DNA from: an uncultured Clostridia bacterium
Lineage (GTDB): Bacteria > Bacillota > Clostridia > Christensenellales > Borkfalkiaceae
Length of the DNA stretch: 64,000 nt
Assembly: GCA_944330115.1 (NCBI GenBank)
Contig: CALVIN010000003.1
Coordinates: 1 to 64,000, forward strand
Reading direction: 5' to 3'
The notes beneath the pieces are model-generated. The model saw only the letters and a program-made list of their open reading frames with translations. It was not told the origin of the DNA and searched no databases. Positions 7,702 to 17,110 of this stretch are shown here, one piece after another; within the stretch, counting starts at the first letter, position 1, and each line of letters starts with the position of its first letter. Both the position numbers and the translations under genes were made by a program.

Positions 7702-9987
7702 ATGCCACTTAAAATAAACGTTAAAAGCGCATTTTTATATCTCATTTTTGCCGCCGCGTGCATATTTTTGAACGGCGCGGCAAGCGGCGTGCCGCTTTCG
7801 CTCGGGCTGTATTTTTCGCTTCTGATATGCGGCGGAAATATGATAGCCTGCCCGGTGATATACATAGCGTGCTCGGCGGTGCACTTCAGCCTTGCCGCCT
7901 TTTTGTGCTCGCTCGCCGAGGCGGCGATACCCCTTGCCGTCACCTTTATGTACCGCCGCACGGGCAGGAAAATAAAGTTTGAGGCGGCGCTCTTTTTTAT
8001 TGCGGCGCTTGCGCCCTTTGTGGGGCTTTCAGACTGGGACGCACCCGCGCTGGAGATGCTGGGCAGCCCCTACCTTTCGCGCGCGGTTGCGGCCGCCGCG
8101 GCGGCACTATTGTTTTTACTGAGCTATAAGTGCGTGTATGCCTGCATATTCAGGCTGGGCAGGTGCCGCCTTAAAGGGGACGAGCTGTTTTGCATTGCGG
8201 CGGTGTGCGCCGTGGCGGGCACGGGCTTTTTTAACCTTGCGGGCGATATAGCCTACTGCGCGCTGGCGGCACTCGTTCTCTCCCTTTCGGCGCGCTTTTT
8301 TAAGGGCCCAGCCGCCCTATTTGCCGCGCTTGCCGCGGGCACACCCCCGTCGCTTGCCGCCCTGTCGCTGCAGCCGCTCACCGTATGCGTGTGCATATGC
8401 GCCCTCTCCCTCTTATTTGCAAGGGCGGGCAGATTTGCCGCTCCCGCGTGCGTGTGCGTGCTGATGTGCGCCTGTGGGTGGTTTGCGGGGTGGTATGCCG
8501 AGCTCACCCCCGCCATTGTGCGGGCGGCGGCCATACTTGTATGCTGCGTGCTGGCGGCCATACCTTCGGAAAGGCGGTTGAGCGGGCTGATGGACAAGGT
8601 GATGGTAAAGAGGGCGCTCACCGATACGGCGATAAACCGCGAGCGGGAGCGCACGGGCGAAAAGCTGTTTAAGATGAGCGACGTGTTCCGCGAGGTGGAG
8701 TGCGCCTTTAAGGACATGAACGAGGCCGCCGACGAGACTGGTGCGAAGAATCGGGTGGTCACAGAGCTGAAAGAGCGGCTGTGCAAAACCTGCCAGAAGA
8801 GGCCGCGCTGCGAAAAGAGCGTGGTGTATAAGGGCTTTGCCTCGCTTGTAGACGCGGGCGCGATGAAGGGCAAGGTAAACCTCATCGACCTGCCGCCCGC
8901 CGTGACGCAGAACTGCATAATGCCGACGGAAGTTATCGACGCGCTCAACGCCCTGCTTGTGGAATACCGCCGCTTTATGACCGAGGCCGAGAACGCGCGC
9001 GCGGGAAGGCAGCTGCTCGCCGACCAGGCGAGGGGAATTGCCGCAGTATTAAAAAACAACGCCGTGGAGCTGTGCAACAACAGGCGCTCCGACGAGAGCG
9101 GACGGGGCATAGTGCGCGCCCTCGGCATAGCCGGCATCGCCTGCCCCGAGGCCTATTACAGCGCCGAGACCGACGAGATATATGCCGTAGTCGTGGGCGC
9201 CGACCTTTCGGCGGTGTGCGCCGCACTTTCGCGCGCGACGGGCAGGACGTATATGCTCAAAGACAAGACCGAGCTCGGCGGCGAAAAGAGCTGCTGCGTG
9301 TTCTGCCGCCCGCCAAAATACGACGCGGTATTCGGCGTAGCCGCCGTAAAAAAGCGGGGCGAGAGCGCCTCGGGCGACACGCACTCGGTGATACGAATAA
9401 ACGAACACAGGTTTTTGATGGCGCTTTCCGACGGAATGGGCAGCGGGGAATACGCGCGCAAGATATCGCGCACGGCGATATCGCTCATCGAGGCCTTTTA
9501 CCGCGCGGAGATGCCCGAGGGCACCGTGCTCGACACGATAAATAAGCTGCTGGCCTTTTCGCGCGAGGAGCGCTTTGCGTGCATAGATATCTGCTCGGTC
9601 GATTTAAACAACGGGGCGGCGGAGTTTGTAAAAATCGGTTCGCCCATAGCGCTCATTCTGCGCGAGGAGGGCATACAGATCTTGGAGGGCGAGAGCCTGC
9701 CGCTGGGCATATTGGACAGCCTGCGCCCCACCGTATCGCAGGACAAGCTGCACGACGGCGACATGCTTATATTTATGAGCGACGGCATCACCTCCGCCTT
9801 TTGCTCCACGCCCGAACTGATAGATTTTTTGCGGCCGCTGAAGCCGCTCAACCCGCAGAACCTTGCCGACCTGCTGCTTGAAGGGGCGCTTGCGCGCACA
9901 AAGGGCCGCGCCGAGGACGACATGACCGTCCTCTGCACCCGCATTTTTGCGGCCGAGAGCGCGCGGGAAAGCGTGCGAACGGCGTAA
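7702..9987 (+). CDS. spoIIE: Stage II sporulation protein E, membrane PP2C phosphatase
   Basis: The 761-residue protein has about ten hydrophobic segments in its first 290 residues, a central linker (about 300-540) and a C-terminal PP2C/SpoIIE phosphatase domain. Phosphatase motifs visible are LSDGMGSGEYARK, FMSDGITS and a terminal DDMTVL, which carry metal-binding aspartates. In Bacillus, SpoIIE sits at the polar septum and dephosphorylates SpoIIAA-P, which releases sigma F in the forespore. No SD is evident: only GGCGG precedes the ATG, and a TATAAT abuts it, so a leaderless mRNA or another start is possible. A strong hairpin terminator follows. Confidence 0.94.
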   Translation: MPLKINVKSAFLYLIFAAACIFLNGAASGVPLSLGLYFSLLICGGNMIACPVIYIACSAVHFSLAAFLCSLAEAAIPLAVTFMYRRTGRKIKFEAALFFIAALAPFVGLSDWDAPALEMLGSPYLSRAVAAAAAALLFLLSYKCVYACIFRLGRCRLKGDELFCIAAVCAVAGTGFFNLAGDIAYCALAALVLSLSARFFKGPAALFAALAAGTPPSLAALSLQPLTVCVCICALSLLFARAGRFAAPACVCVLMCACGWFAGWYAELTPAIVRAAAILVCCVLAAIPSERRLSGLMDKVMVKRALTDTAINRERERTGEKLFKMSDVFREVECAFKDMNEAADETGAKNRVVTELKERLCKTCQKRPRCEKSVVYKGFASLVDAGAMKGKVNLIDLPPAVTQNCIMPTEVIDALNALLVEYRRFMTEAENARAGRQLLADQARGIAAVLKNNAVELCNNRRSDESGRGIVRALGIAGIACPEAYYSAETDEIYAVVVGADLSAVCAALSRATGRTYMLKDKTELGGEKSCCVFCRPPKYDAVFGVAAVKKRGESASGDTHSVIRINEHRFLMALSDGMGSGEYARKISRTAISLIEAFYRAEMPEGTVLDTINKLLAFSREERFACIDICSVDLNNGAAEFVKIGSPIALILREEGIQILEGESLPLGILDSLRPTVSQDKLHDGDMLIFMSDGITSAFCSTPELIDFLRPLKPLNPQNLADLLLEGALARTKGRAEDDMTVLCTRIFAAESARESVRTA

Positions 9988-10225
9988 ATAAATTAAAAAT
10001 TAAATTTTTTGATTTATTGTTTTTATATTTTTTTATCCACAATAAATTAAAAATTATATAATCAAATAAAAATATTAAAGGCAGCCGCGCGTGATTTGCG
10101 CGGCTGCCCTGTTTTAAAATTAAATAAAATTAAAAATAAAATATAAATTTTTAAACATTAAATAAAATTAAATTATTATTTAATTAAATTTATTTTTATT
10201 TTTTATGCGGGTATTTTTATAAAAA
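9988..10225. terminator. Convergent spacer: shared terminator and lone DnaA box
   Basis: The 238-base A/T-rich spacer separates convergent spoIIE and malQ. A perfect 11-bp stem GGCAGCCGCGC (10080-10090) with GCGCGGCTGCC (10098-10108), flanked by A-rich and T-rich runs, can stop transcription from both sides. A consensus DnaA box TTATCCACA lies at 10033-10041. It is the only intergenic consensus copy noticed in the window, so no origin is claimed. Confidence 0.7.
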
Positions 10226-11749
10226 TCATTCCCTGGCGCTTGATTTTACGGCGGCGCGCACCCATGCAGCAACCCTGCGGCCGGGGACCTCTTCGAGCCT
10301 GAACTGCCAGTTGCCCGAGGAGGTTGAGGGGACGTTCATGCGGGCGGAATTATCCAGCCCGAGGATATCCTGTATTGGCACAATGCACATATCCGACTTG
10401 GTGCCGAGCGCGCACTTTACCAACGCGCGGGCGGCTTCGGCACGGGAGACCACGGGATAGCTTATGCCCTCGTACTTCAAAGCCGAGCGCAGCAGCTTTT
10501 TGAACTGCATAAAGCGCTCTTCGCTCATGCCTAAAATAAAGCCATAGGCCGTGTCGTTATCGTGCGTGCCCGTGTAGGTCACGGTGTTTTCTTCGATATA
10601 TTGGGGCAGGTATTCGTTTTTGGCGTTGCCGTCGAAGGCGAACATCATTATCTTCATGCCGGGGAAGCCCGTTGCGTCGCGAAGAGCCACCACTCCCTCG
10701 TCTATTATGCCGAGGTCCTCGGCTATTATCTTCACATTGCCGAGGGCGCTTTCGGCCGCCCTGAACAGCTTGATGCCGGGGCCCTTGCGCCACTCGCCCA
10801 CCTCTGCCGTGGGCGCGCCTTCGGGAATGGCATAGAACCTGTCGAAGCCGCGGAAGTGATCGATGCGCACAATGTCGTACAGCTCGCACGAGCGCCTTAT
10901 CCTGTCCGTCCACCACGCAAAATTCTGCTCCTCGTTGGCGGCCCAGTCGTAGAGCGGGTTGCCCCACAGCTGGCCTGTGGCCGAGAAGTAGTCGGGCGGA
11001 ACGCCCGCCACCTCGGTGGGATTGAGGTCCTCATCCAACAAGAAGAGTTCGGGGTGCGCCCATACGTCGGAGGAATCGTCGGCGACGTACAGCGGGATAT
11101 CGCCCACCAGCTCTATGCCCTTGCCATTTGCATATTTTTTGAGCGCCTTCCACTCGCGCAAGAACTCATACTGCAAAAACTGCCAGAAGCAGTATTCCTT
11201 TTTGTATAAATTTTCGCGCAGCTCGCTTATGGCCAGCTCTTCCTTATATTTATAGGCGCGCGGCCAGTCGCGGTAAGTGCCGCCGTATATCGATTTGAGC
11301 GACATGAACAGCGCGTAGTCGTCGAACAGCCCGCTCTTTACAAACTGCTTGAAGGCCTTATCCTCGATATTGAACCTGCCGTAGGCAAGGCGGAGCGTTG
11401 CATATCTGCGGGAATACAGCTCGCCGTAGTTCACTTTTCCCGCGGGCATCTCTGCCGCGGCAAGCTCCTCCTCGGTTAAAAGGCCCATATCGCACAGCGT
11501 GGGCAGGTCGATAAAGTAGGGGTTGCCCGAGTTGCAGCACACCGACTGGTAGGGCGAATCGCCGTAGCCCGTCTGCACGAGGGGAAGTATCTGCCAATAT
11601 TTAATTTTGCTCCTCTCCAAAAAATCAACAAAATTGTAAGCCTCTTTGCCGAGCGAACCTATGCCGTATTTCCCGGGGAGCGAGGAGATATGGCAGAGTA
11701 TGCCCGCGCCGCGCAAAAAAGCGCCCTTTTTTTCGCCTGTAGTATTCAT
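10226..11749 (-). CDS. malQ: 4-alpha-glucanotransferase (amylomaltase, GH77)
   Basis: The 507-residue cytoplasmic enzyme transfers maltosyl and longer units between alpha-1,4-glucans in maltodextrin or glycogen metabolism. The start shows the GH77 pattern (ILCHISSLPGKYGIGSLG), then GDSPYQSVC. The catalytic nucleophile lies in VRIDHFRGF, the acid/base in IIAEDLGII, and the third carboxylate in YTGTHDND. Length is normal. It lies 74 bases after dapL on the same strand with no strong terminator between, so the two may be co-transcribed. No other glycogen genes are in view. Confidence 0.95.
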   Translation of the reverse strand: MNTTGEKKGAFLRGAGILCHISSLPGKYGIGSLGKEAYNFVDFLERSKIKYWQILPLVQTGYGDSPYQSVCCNSGNPYFIDLPTLCDMGLLTEEELAAAEMPAGKVNYGELYSRRYATLRLAYGRFNIEDKAFKQFVKSGLFDDYALFMSLKSIYGGTYRDWPRAYKYKEELAISELRENLYKKEYCFWQFLQYEFLREWKALKKYANGKGIELVGDIPLYVADDSSDVWAHPELFLLDEDLNPTEVAGVPPDYFSATGQLWGNPLYDWAANEEQNFAWWTDRIRRSCELYDIVRIDHFRGFDRFYAIPEGAPTAEVGEWRKGPGIKLFRAAESALGNVKIIAEDLGIIDEGVVALRDATGFPGMKIMMFAFDGNAKNEYLPQYIEENTVTYTGTHDNDTAYGFILGMSEERFMQFKKLLRSALKYEGISYPVVSRAEAARALVKCALGTKSDMCIVPIQDILGLDNSARMNVPSTSSGNWQFRLEEVPGRRVAAWVRAAVKSSARE

Positions 11750-11822
11750 CTGATGCCCTTACGTTTTTATTACTGTAAAATACCTTAAAATGCCGTTAGT
11801 TTGGGGATATGTGCGGGGCAAT

Positions 11823-13007
11823 TTACTTTGAGAGCAAGTTTTTTATGCGCTCCATCGCCTCGGCGGTGACTTCCTTGCTGCCGAACGCCGTAAGGCGGAA
11901 GAAGCCCTCGCCGTTTACGCCGAAGCCCGCGCCGGGCGTGCCCACCACCTGCGCTTCTTTTAAAAGATAATCGAAGAACTCCCAGCTCTTCATGCCGTTG
12001 GGGCACTTGAACCAGATGTAGGGCGAGTGTTCGCCGCCGGTGAACCATACGCCGAGCGCGCGCAGCGTGCCGGCAATCACCTTTGCGTTCTCTTCATAAT
12101 ATGCAAGGTTTTGCGCTATCTGTTCCCTACCCTCGGGCGTGAATACCGCCGCGGCGGCGCGCTGAACTATGTAGGGCACGCCGTTGAACTTGGTGGTCTG
12201 ACGCCTGAGCCACATCTTGTTGGCGGAAAGGCCGTCCTTTACTATATCTTCGGGCACTACGGTATAGCCGCAGCGCGTACCCGTGAAGCCCGCCATTTTG
12301 GAGAACGAGCAGAACTCTATGGCGCAGGTCTTTGCGCCCTCCACCTGGTATATCGAGCGGGCGAGCGCGTCGTCCTTTATAAAGCACTCGTAGGCGGCGT
12401 CGTACAGTATTATCGCGCCCTTTGCGTTTGCGTAGTTCACCCACTCTTTGAGCTGCGCCTTTGTGTATGCCGCGCCCGTGGGATTGTTGGGCGAGCATAT
12501 ATAGATGATATCGGCGTTCACCGAATAGTCGGGCATGGGCAAGAAGCCGTTTTCGGCGTTGGCGTTGGCATAAATTATCTTGCGCCCCGCCATTACGTTG
12601 GTATCGACATATACGGGATATACGGGGTCGGGCACGAGCACGACGTTGTCCTTAGAGAATATGTCGAGTATGTTGCCGAGGTCGGACTTGGCGCCGTCGG
12701 AGACGAATATCTCGTCGTTTTTGAGCTGCACTCCGCGCTCGGCATAGTAGGAAGCTATCGCCTCCTTCAGAAAGGGGTAGCCCTGTTCGGGGCCGTAGCC
12801 GCGGAAGGTCTCCTTTTTGCCCATCTCGTCGACGGCGGCGTGCAGCGCCGCGATGACTGCGGGGGCAAGGGGCAATGTTACGTCGCCTATGCCGAGGCGG
12901 AGCACCTTTTTTTCGGGGTGGGCGGCCTGGTATGCCGCAACCTTTTTTGCCACCGTGGAGAAGAGGTAACTGTCGTTTACGTTGGAATAGTTTGTGTTGA
13001 GCTGCAT
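11823..13007 (-). CDS. dapL: LL-diaminopimelate aminotransferase
   Basis: The 394-residue PLP class I/II aminotransferase converts tetrahydrodipicolinate and glutamate to LL-diaminopimelate in one step, bypassing the succinylase and acetylase routes. The PLP lysine is in CSFSKMAGFTGTRCG, and the conserved YICSPNNPTGAAYT and YDAAYECF blocks are present. The N-terminal NDSYLFSTVAKKVAAYQ is typical of DapL. Its product is the substrate of DapF, encoded 2 kb upstream with pyrG between. GGTGA lies just ahead of the ATG. The amino donor glutamate comes from the GOGAT genes nearby. Confidence 0.95.
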   Translation of the reverse strand: MQLNTNYSNVNDSYLFSTVAKKVAAYQAAHPEKKVLRLGIGDVTLPLAPAVIAALHAAVDEMGKKETFRGYGPEQGYPFLKEAIASYYAERGVQLKNDEIFVSDGAKSDLGNILDIFSKDNVVLVPDPVYPVYVDTNVMAGRKIIYANANAENGFLPMPDYSVNADIIYICSPNNPTGAAYTKAQLKEWVNYANAKGAIILYDAAYECFIKDDALARSIYQVEGAKTCAIEFCSFSKMAGFTGTRCGYTVVPEDIVKDGLSANKMWLRRQTTKFNGVPYIVQRAAAAVFTPEGREQIAQNLAYYEENAKVIAGTLRALGVWFTGGEHSPYIWFKCPNGMKSWEFFDYLLKEAQVVGTPGAGFGVNGEGFFRLTAFGSKEVTAEAMERIKNLLSK

Positions 13008-13152
13008 ATTTTTTCACCGTACGCGCCGTGGCGCGCCCTATAAATTTAAATCTTTTTTATAAATTTTTGCCCTTGAAAATGCGGTATGAGAGGGCGCATA
13101 TATGCGTTAGTTGCGGCATATATGCGGGGCAATTTAAAAATTTGCAAATGTA

Positions 13153-13186
13153 AAGCGCCGCACCGCTCCTGGTGCGGCGCTTTTTT
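13153..13186 (-). terminator. pyrG terminator
   Basis: A 12-bp stem AAGCGCCGCACC (13153-13164) with GGTGCGGCGCTT (13171-13182) is followed by a T-rich stretch on both strands. It separates pyrG from dapL on the minus strand. Confidence 0.75.
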
Positions 13187-13203
13187 CACCGTAAAATAAA
13201 AAC

Positions 13204-14811
13204 TTACTTTCTGTGCTTTGCGCGATACTTCACCGAAGCTGCGATGAAGTCGCGGAAGAGCGGGTGCGCCGACTGGGGGCGCGACTTGAACTCGGGGTGG
13301 AACTGAACGCCCACATAGAAGTCGTTGGCGGGTATCTCCACCGCCTCCACCAAAAGCCCCGAGGGGGACGTGCCGGCTATCTTCATGCCGTGCGCCTCTA
13401 CCTCCTCGCGGTATTCGTTGTTGAACTCGTATCTGTGGCGGTGGCGCTCGGAAATCTCGTCCTTGCCATACGCCTTTTTCATCTTTTCGCCTATTACCTT
13501 GCAGGGGTATGCGCCGAGGCGCATGGTGCCGCCCATCTTAACGCCGTGCTGGTCGGGCATGAGGTCTATCACGCAGTGAGCGGAGTCGGGATCGAACTCC
13601 GAGGAGTTGGCGTCTTTATAGCCGAGCACGTTGCGGGCAAATTCCACAACGGCCGTCTGCATACCGAGGCAGATGCCGAGATAGGGCACGTTGTTTTCGC
13701 GCGCGTACTTTGCGCACAGTATCTTGCCCTCTATGCCGCGGTTGCCGAAGCCGCCGGGCACGAGTATGCCGTCGACGTCGCCCAGAACTTCGCCGATATT
13801 TTCCTCGGTGAGCATTTCGCTGTCTACCCACTTTATATCTACCTTCGCCGCGTTTTCATATCCCGCGTGCGCGAGCGCCTCGGCAACGGAGAGGTAGGCG
13901 TCGTGCAGCTGCACATATTTGCCGCAGAGCGCAATTTTTACCGTCTTGTCGCGCGCGGCGATGCGGGCGAGCATCTTGTTCCACTCGGTGAGGTCGATGA
14001 CGCGCGGATCGAGCTTTAACCTTTCGCACACTATCTGCGAGAAGTTGCTCTCTTCGAGCATGATGGGCGCCTGATAGAGCACGGGCAGGGTGAGATTTTC
14101 GATGCAGCACTCGGGTGCGACGTTGCAGAACATGGATATCTTGGTGCGCACGTCCTTGGGCATGTGCGCGTCTACGCGGGCGATTATTATATCGGGGGAG
14201 ATGCCCATGCCCTGGAGCTCCTTTACAGAGTGCTGGGTGGGCTTTGACTTGAACTCCTCCGAACCGGAGATGTAGGGCACGAGCGTTACGTGTATGAAGC
14301 AGCAGTTATCGCGCCCCACTTCGCGCGCGACCTGCCTTATCGCCTCGATGAAGGGCTGGCTCTCTATGTCGCCTATCGTGCCGCCTATCTCGGTTATTAC
14401 GACGTCTGCGCCCGTCGTCTTGCCGACGTTGTATATAAAGGTCTTTATCTCGTCGGTGATATGCGGAATGACCTGCACCGTCTGGCCGAGGTATTCGCCG
14501 TTGCGCTCCTTGTTGAGCACGTTCCAATATACCTTGCCGGTGGTGAGGTTGGAATACTTATTCAAGTTTTCGTCGATGAACCTTTCGTAGTGGCCGAGGT
14601 CGAGGTCGGTCTCCGCGCCGTCGTCGGTGACGAACACTTCGCCGTGCTGATAGGGGCTCATCGTGCCGGGGTCGATATTTATGTATGGATCGAGCTTCTG
14701 CGAAGCCACCTTATACCCCCTGCACTTCAAGAGCCTGCCGAGCGACGCCGCCGTTATTCCCTTGCCGAGACCGGAAACCACACCGCCTGTTACAAAGATG
14801 TATTTAGTCAT
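13204..14811 (-). CDS. pyrG: CTP synthase
   Basis: The 535-residue enzyme aminates UTP to CTP using glutamine and ATP. The synthase domain opens with [20 protein letters not shown], and CTP-binding [12 protein letters not shown] follows. The C-terminal class I glutaminase domain has the nucleophile in [11 protein letters not shown] and the HPEFKSRP catalytic His/Glu. Length is standard. It has its own strong promoter and a G/C hairpin directly before the SD (GGGGAG), so control at initiation or in the leader is likely. It is surrounded by glutamine and glutamate genes. Confidence 0.97.
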   Translation of the reverse strand: MTKYIFVTGGVVSGLGKGITAASLGRLLKCRGYKVASQKLDPYINIDPGTMSPYQHGEVFVTDDGAETDLDLGHYERFIDENLNKYSNLTTGKVYWNVLNKERNGEYLGQTVQVIPHITDEIKTFIYNVGKTTGADVVITEIGGTIGDIESQPFIEAIRQVAREVGRDNCCFIHVTLVPYISGSEEFKSKPTQHSVKELQGMGISPDIIIARVDAHMPKDVRTKISMFCNVAPECCIENLTLPVLYQAPIMLEESNFSQIVCERLKLDPRVIDLTEWNKMLARIAARDKTVKIALCGKYVQLHDAYLSVAEALAHAGYENAAKVDIKWVDSEMLTEENIGEVLGDVDGILVPGGFGNRGIEGKILCAKYARENNVPYLGICLGMQTAVVEFARNVLGYKDANSSEFDPDSAHCVIDLMPDQHGVKMGGTMRLGAYPCKVIGEKMKKAYGKDEISERHRHRYEFNNEYREEVEAHGMKIAGTSPSGLLVEAVEIPANDFYVGVQFHPEFKSRPQSAHPLFRDFIAASVKYRAKHRK

Positions 14812-14903
14812 AAAAGATTTCTCCCCACCCGCCGCGGCGGGCTTGCATTCCGCAAATGTATTTCAATTTTACCTATTATAACACACCGCCCGCATTATGG
14901 CAA
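14812..14903 (-). promoter_or_regulatory. pyrG promoter and leader
   Basis: On the minus strand, TTGCCA (14898-14903) and TATAAT (14875-14880) are separated by 17 bases. The roughly 55-base leader contains the hairpin CCCGCC-GC-GGCGGG next to the SD, which could limit ribosome access. Confidence 0.75.
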
Positions 14904-14961
14904 ACGCCTGCGGCGATTTATAAACTAATATTTTTGGCAGGGAGCGCCCTTTTGAGAGCGG

Positions 14962-15034
14962 GCGGCTATATAGCCGCGGTGCGGCTTTATGACAGTAAAG
15001 CGGGCTGCGCGGCAATTTTTGCCGCGCAGCCCGC
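14962..15034 (-). terminator. dapF terminator hairpins
   Basis: A 16-bp stem (15000-15015 with 15019-15034, loop TTT, left arm GCGGGCTGCGCGGCAA) lies downstream of dapF on the minus strand. A 16-base palindrome GCGGCTATATAGCCGC follows at 14962-14977. Confidence 0.8.
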
Positions 15035-15089
15035 GCCTTATCGCAAATTATTAAGATATCGTAAGCCGCCGCAGCCGTGTGGCCGCCGC

Positions 15090-15929
15090 TTACACCTCTA
15101 TTTCGCCGGTGAACACAAGCTCGGCGCCGCCCTCCATGAATACCGTATCGTCGGTATAGGTTATGCGCAGCTCGCCGCCGAGGAGATATACCGATATCTC
15201 GGTATTCTTTTGGCAGTAGCCGTTCAAAACGGCGGCAACTGCCGAGGCGCACGCACCCGTGCCGCAGGCGAGCGTTTCGCCGCTGCCGCGCTCCCAGACG
15301 CGCATCTTAAGCCTGTTTTTATCTATCACGCGCACGAACTCGGTGTTTATGCGCTCGGGGAAGGCGGGGTGACACTCGAAGAGAGGGCCGTAGTGCTCCA
15401 GCCCCACCCTGTCGGGATCTTCAAACACTACGCAGTGCGGGTTGCCCATCGAAACGAGCGTCGCGCCGAAGGTTCTGCCGTCCACCTCTATGGGGACGTT
15501 GACCACCTCTTCGCCCGAAAAGGTGCTGGGGATATCCTCCCCCCTCAACACGGGCGCGCCCATATCCACGCGCGCCGAGTGCACTTTGCCGTCGGCGCCC
15601 TTGTGGAGGGCGAGCGTCTTTATGCCCGAGAGCGTCTCTATCCTTATGCTGTCGCCCTTTACATAGCCTAAATCGTGGGCGAGCTTGCCCACGCAGCGTA
15701 TGCCGTTGCCGCACATCTTGCCCTCGGAACCGTCGAGGTTGAACATCCTCATGCGGCAGTCGGCAACCTTTGAGGGGCAGAGCAGTATTACGCCGTCGCC
15801 GCCTATGCCGAAGTGCCTGTCGGAAAGCTTTATTGCAAGCTCCTCGGGGTTTTCTACGGGCTCGCGCATGCAGTCGAAGTATATATAGTCGTTGCCGATG
15901 CCCTGCATCTTATAAAATTTTTTAAGCAT
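15090..15929 (-). CDS. dapF: Diaminopimelate epimerase
   Basis: The 279-residue PLP-independent racemase converts LL- to meso-diaminopimelate for peptidoglycan and lysine. The two catalytic cysteines lie in GKMCGNGIRC and LACGTGACAS. The substrate-binding QGIGNDYIYFD is at the N-terminus. The ATG at 15929 is chosen because GAGAGA precedes it and the family begins at this point; a frame-extended start 8 codons earlier has less support. It lies 36 bases downstream of the gltB3-type gene and is likely co-transcribed. A long hairpin terminator follows. Confidence 0.95.
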   Translation of the reverse strand: MLKKFYKMQGIGNDYIYFDCMREPVENPEELAIKLSDRHFGIGGDGVILLCPSKVADCRMRMFNLDGSEGKMCGNGIRCVGKLAHDLGYVKGDSIRIETLSGIKTLALHKGADGKVHSARVDMGAPVLRGEDIPSTFSGEEVVNVPIEVDGRTFGATLVSMGNPHCVVFEDPDRVGLEHYGPLFECHPAFPERINTEFVRVIDKNRLKMRVWERGSGETLACGTGACASAVAAVLNGYCQKNTEISVYLLGGELRITYTDDTVFMEGGAELVFTGEIEV

Positions 15930-15965
15930 GATATCTCTCTCACAGATGCGCAAATGCGCAATATT

Positions 15966-16694
15966 TTAGTTGTTTGTATACATCTGCTTGTAGGGATTTG
16001 CAGAGTTGGGAGTGAGCACAAAGAAGTTGTGCTTTAACAGCTCCTCCGCGGAATATTCGGGGAAGAAGTTGCACCACTCCCTTACGAGCGCGCACAGCTC
16101 CTCGATATCCTCGCCCCACTTCTTTTCGGCCGCAACCTGCGTGGGAAGCGACTTGGGCAGCTCGTCGCAGCGCAGATACATCACGCCGCCGTGCATGCCG
16201 GTGCCGCAGAAGTTGTTTATTATGGGAAGGCCGTCCTTGTTCTGGCCGAGCACGACTATCACGCCGCCCGCCTGGTATTCGCCGAGGAAGGAGCCCGCCC
16301 TGCCGCCTATCACTATCGCGGGCTTGAAGTCCATATACGCCTTCATGTGTATGCCCGCGCGATAGCCGGTGTTGTCGCGGATATATATCCTGCCGCCGCG
16401 CATGGCATATCCCGTGGCGTCGCCCGCGCTGCCGTATACGACTATCTTGCCGCTGTTCATGGTGTCGCCCGTGGCCTCCTGCACGTTGCCGTGCACTATC
16501 ACCTCGCAGCCGTTCATGTACGCCCCGAGGGCGTTGCCGGGCACGCCGTTTATTACGATGCGCTTGCCCGAGAGGCCGTCGGCGATGTAACGCTGGCCTA
16601 CCACGCCGTTTAAAGTTATATCGGTATCCTTGCTTTCGCGCACTATTCTGTTGAGCTCCTGAAAGTGAACATTTTCGTCAACGTTGATTTCCAT
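15966..16694 (-). CDS. Glutamate synthase GXGXG (alpha-subunit C-terminal) domain protein
   Basis: The 242-residue protein is a stand-alone version of the GltB C-terminal beta-helix, with repeats such as LSGKRIVINGVPGNALGAY and GNVQEATGDTMNSGKIVVYG, and GGRAGSFLGEYQAGG. In large GOGATs this domain supports the ammonia tunnel and the FMN domain. Here it is a separate gene, as in archaeal-type split GOGAT. The start at 16694 has GGAG 8 bases upstream. The frame stays open upstream through a module A repeat, but that extension repeats elsewhere in the window and is not coding. It probably assembles with the products of 20863-22368 and 22365-23486. Confidence 0.88.
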   Translation of the reverse strand: MEINVDENVHFQELNRIVRESKDTDITLNGVVGQRYIADGLSGKRIVINGVPGNALGAYMNGCEVIVHGNVQEATGDTMNSGKIVVYGSAGDATGYAMRGGRIYIRDNTGYRAGIHMKAYMDFKPAIVIGGRAGSFLGEYQAGGVIVVLGQNKDGLPIINNFCGTGMHGGVMYLRCDELPKSLPTQVAAEKKWGEDIEELCALVREWCNFFPEYSAEELLKHNFFVLTPNSANPYKQMYTNN

Positions 16695-16708
16695 AAAAAA
16701 AACTCCGT

Positions 16709-17085
16709 TCACAAATTTTTTGCGCGGGCCGCGCGCAAAAAATTTCGTGATTTTGAGGGGCTCTGCCCCTCTTCGCGCGACCTTAAGGGCCCACGAAGCA
16801 TATAGTCGCGCGAATTCACCCCGGTGAGCCGCAAGTATGCGCAAATTGAGTCCTGCGGCGGCGGGAAACCCGCCTTGCGACGTTATTTGTTTTAGAATTT
16901 TTGCGCTTTGCAGGATAAACCTGCTCGCGCTTATCCGCTCAATTCGCCTGCCGTACAAAAGGCACTGCAAACAGGGGCGCGCTTGACGGCTGAAATAAAT
17001 TCAGCCTTGCGCACATTATTTGTCTTAAAAATTCAGACCGAATTTAGTACCTCCCCTTTGAGGGGAGGGTAGGGTGGGGTTTCAC
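16709..17085 (+). repeat. Module A repeat followed by a module B end
   Basis: This is one of the most complete copies. Hairpin 1 (16713-16745) has a 14-bp stem AAATTTTTTGCGCG and loop GGCCG. Hairpin 2 (16755-16771) is GAGGGGC-TCT-GCCCCTC, and hairpin 3 (16772-16814) has stem TTCGCGCGAC with a 23-nt loop. Hairpin 5 is GGCGGG-AAA-CCCGCC (16860-16874). A CCTCCCC palindrome follows at 17048-17070. It fills the spacer between the FAD oxidoreductase stop and the GXGXG gene start, with hairpin 1 only 18 bases before that start codon. Confidence 0.85.
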
Positions 17086-17110
17086 GCGGCGCAGCCGCTA
17101 TCTACTCAAC

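Noticed and set aside
10033-10041. oriC at the consensus DnaA box between spoIIE and malQ
   Set aside because: A single box without neighbours is not enough to call an origin.
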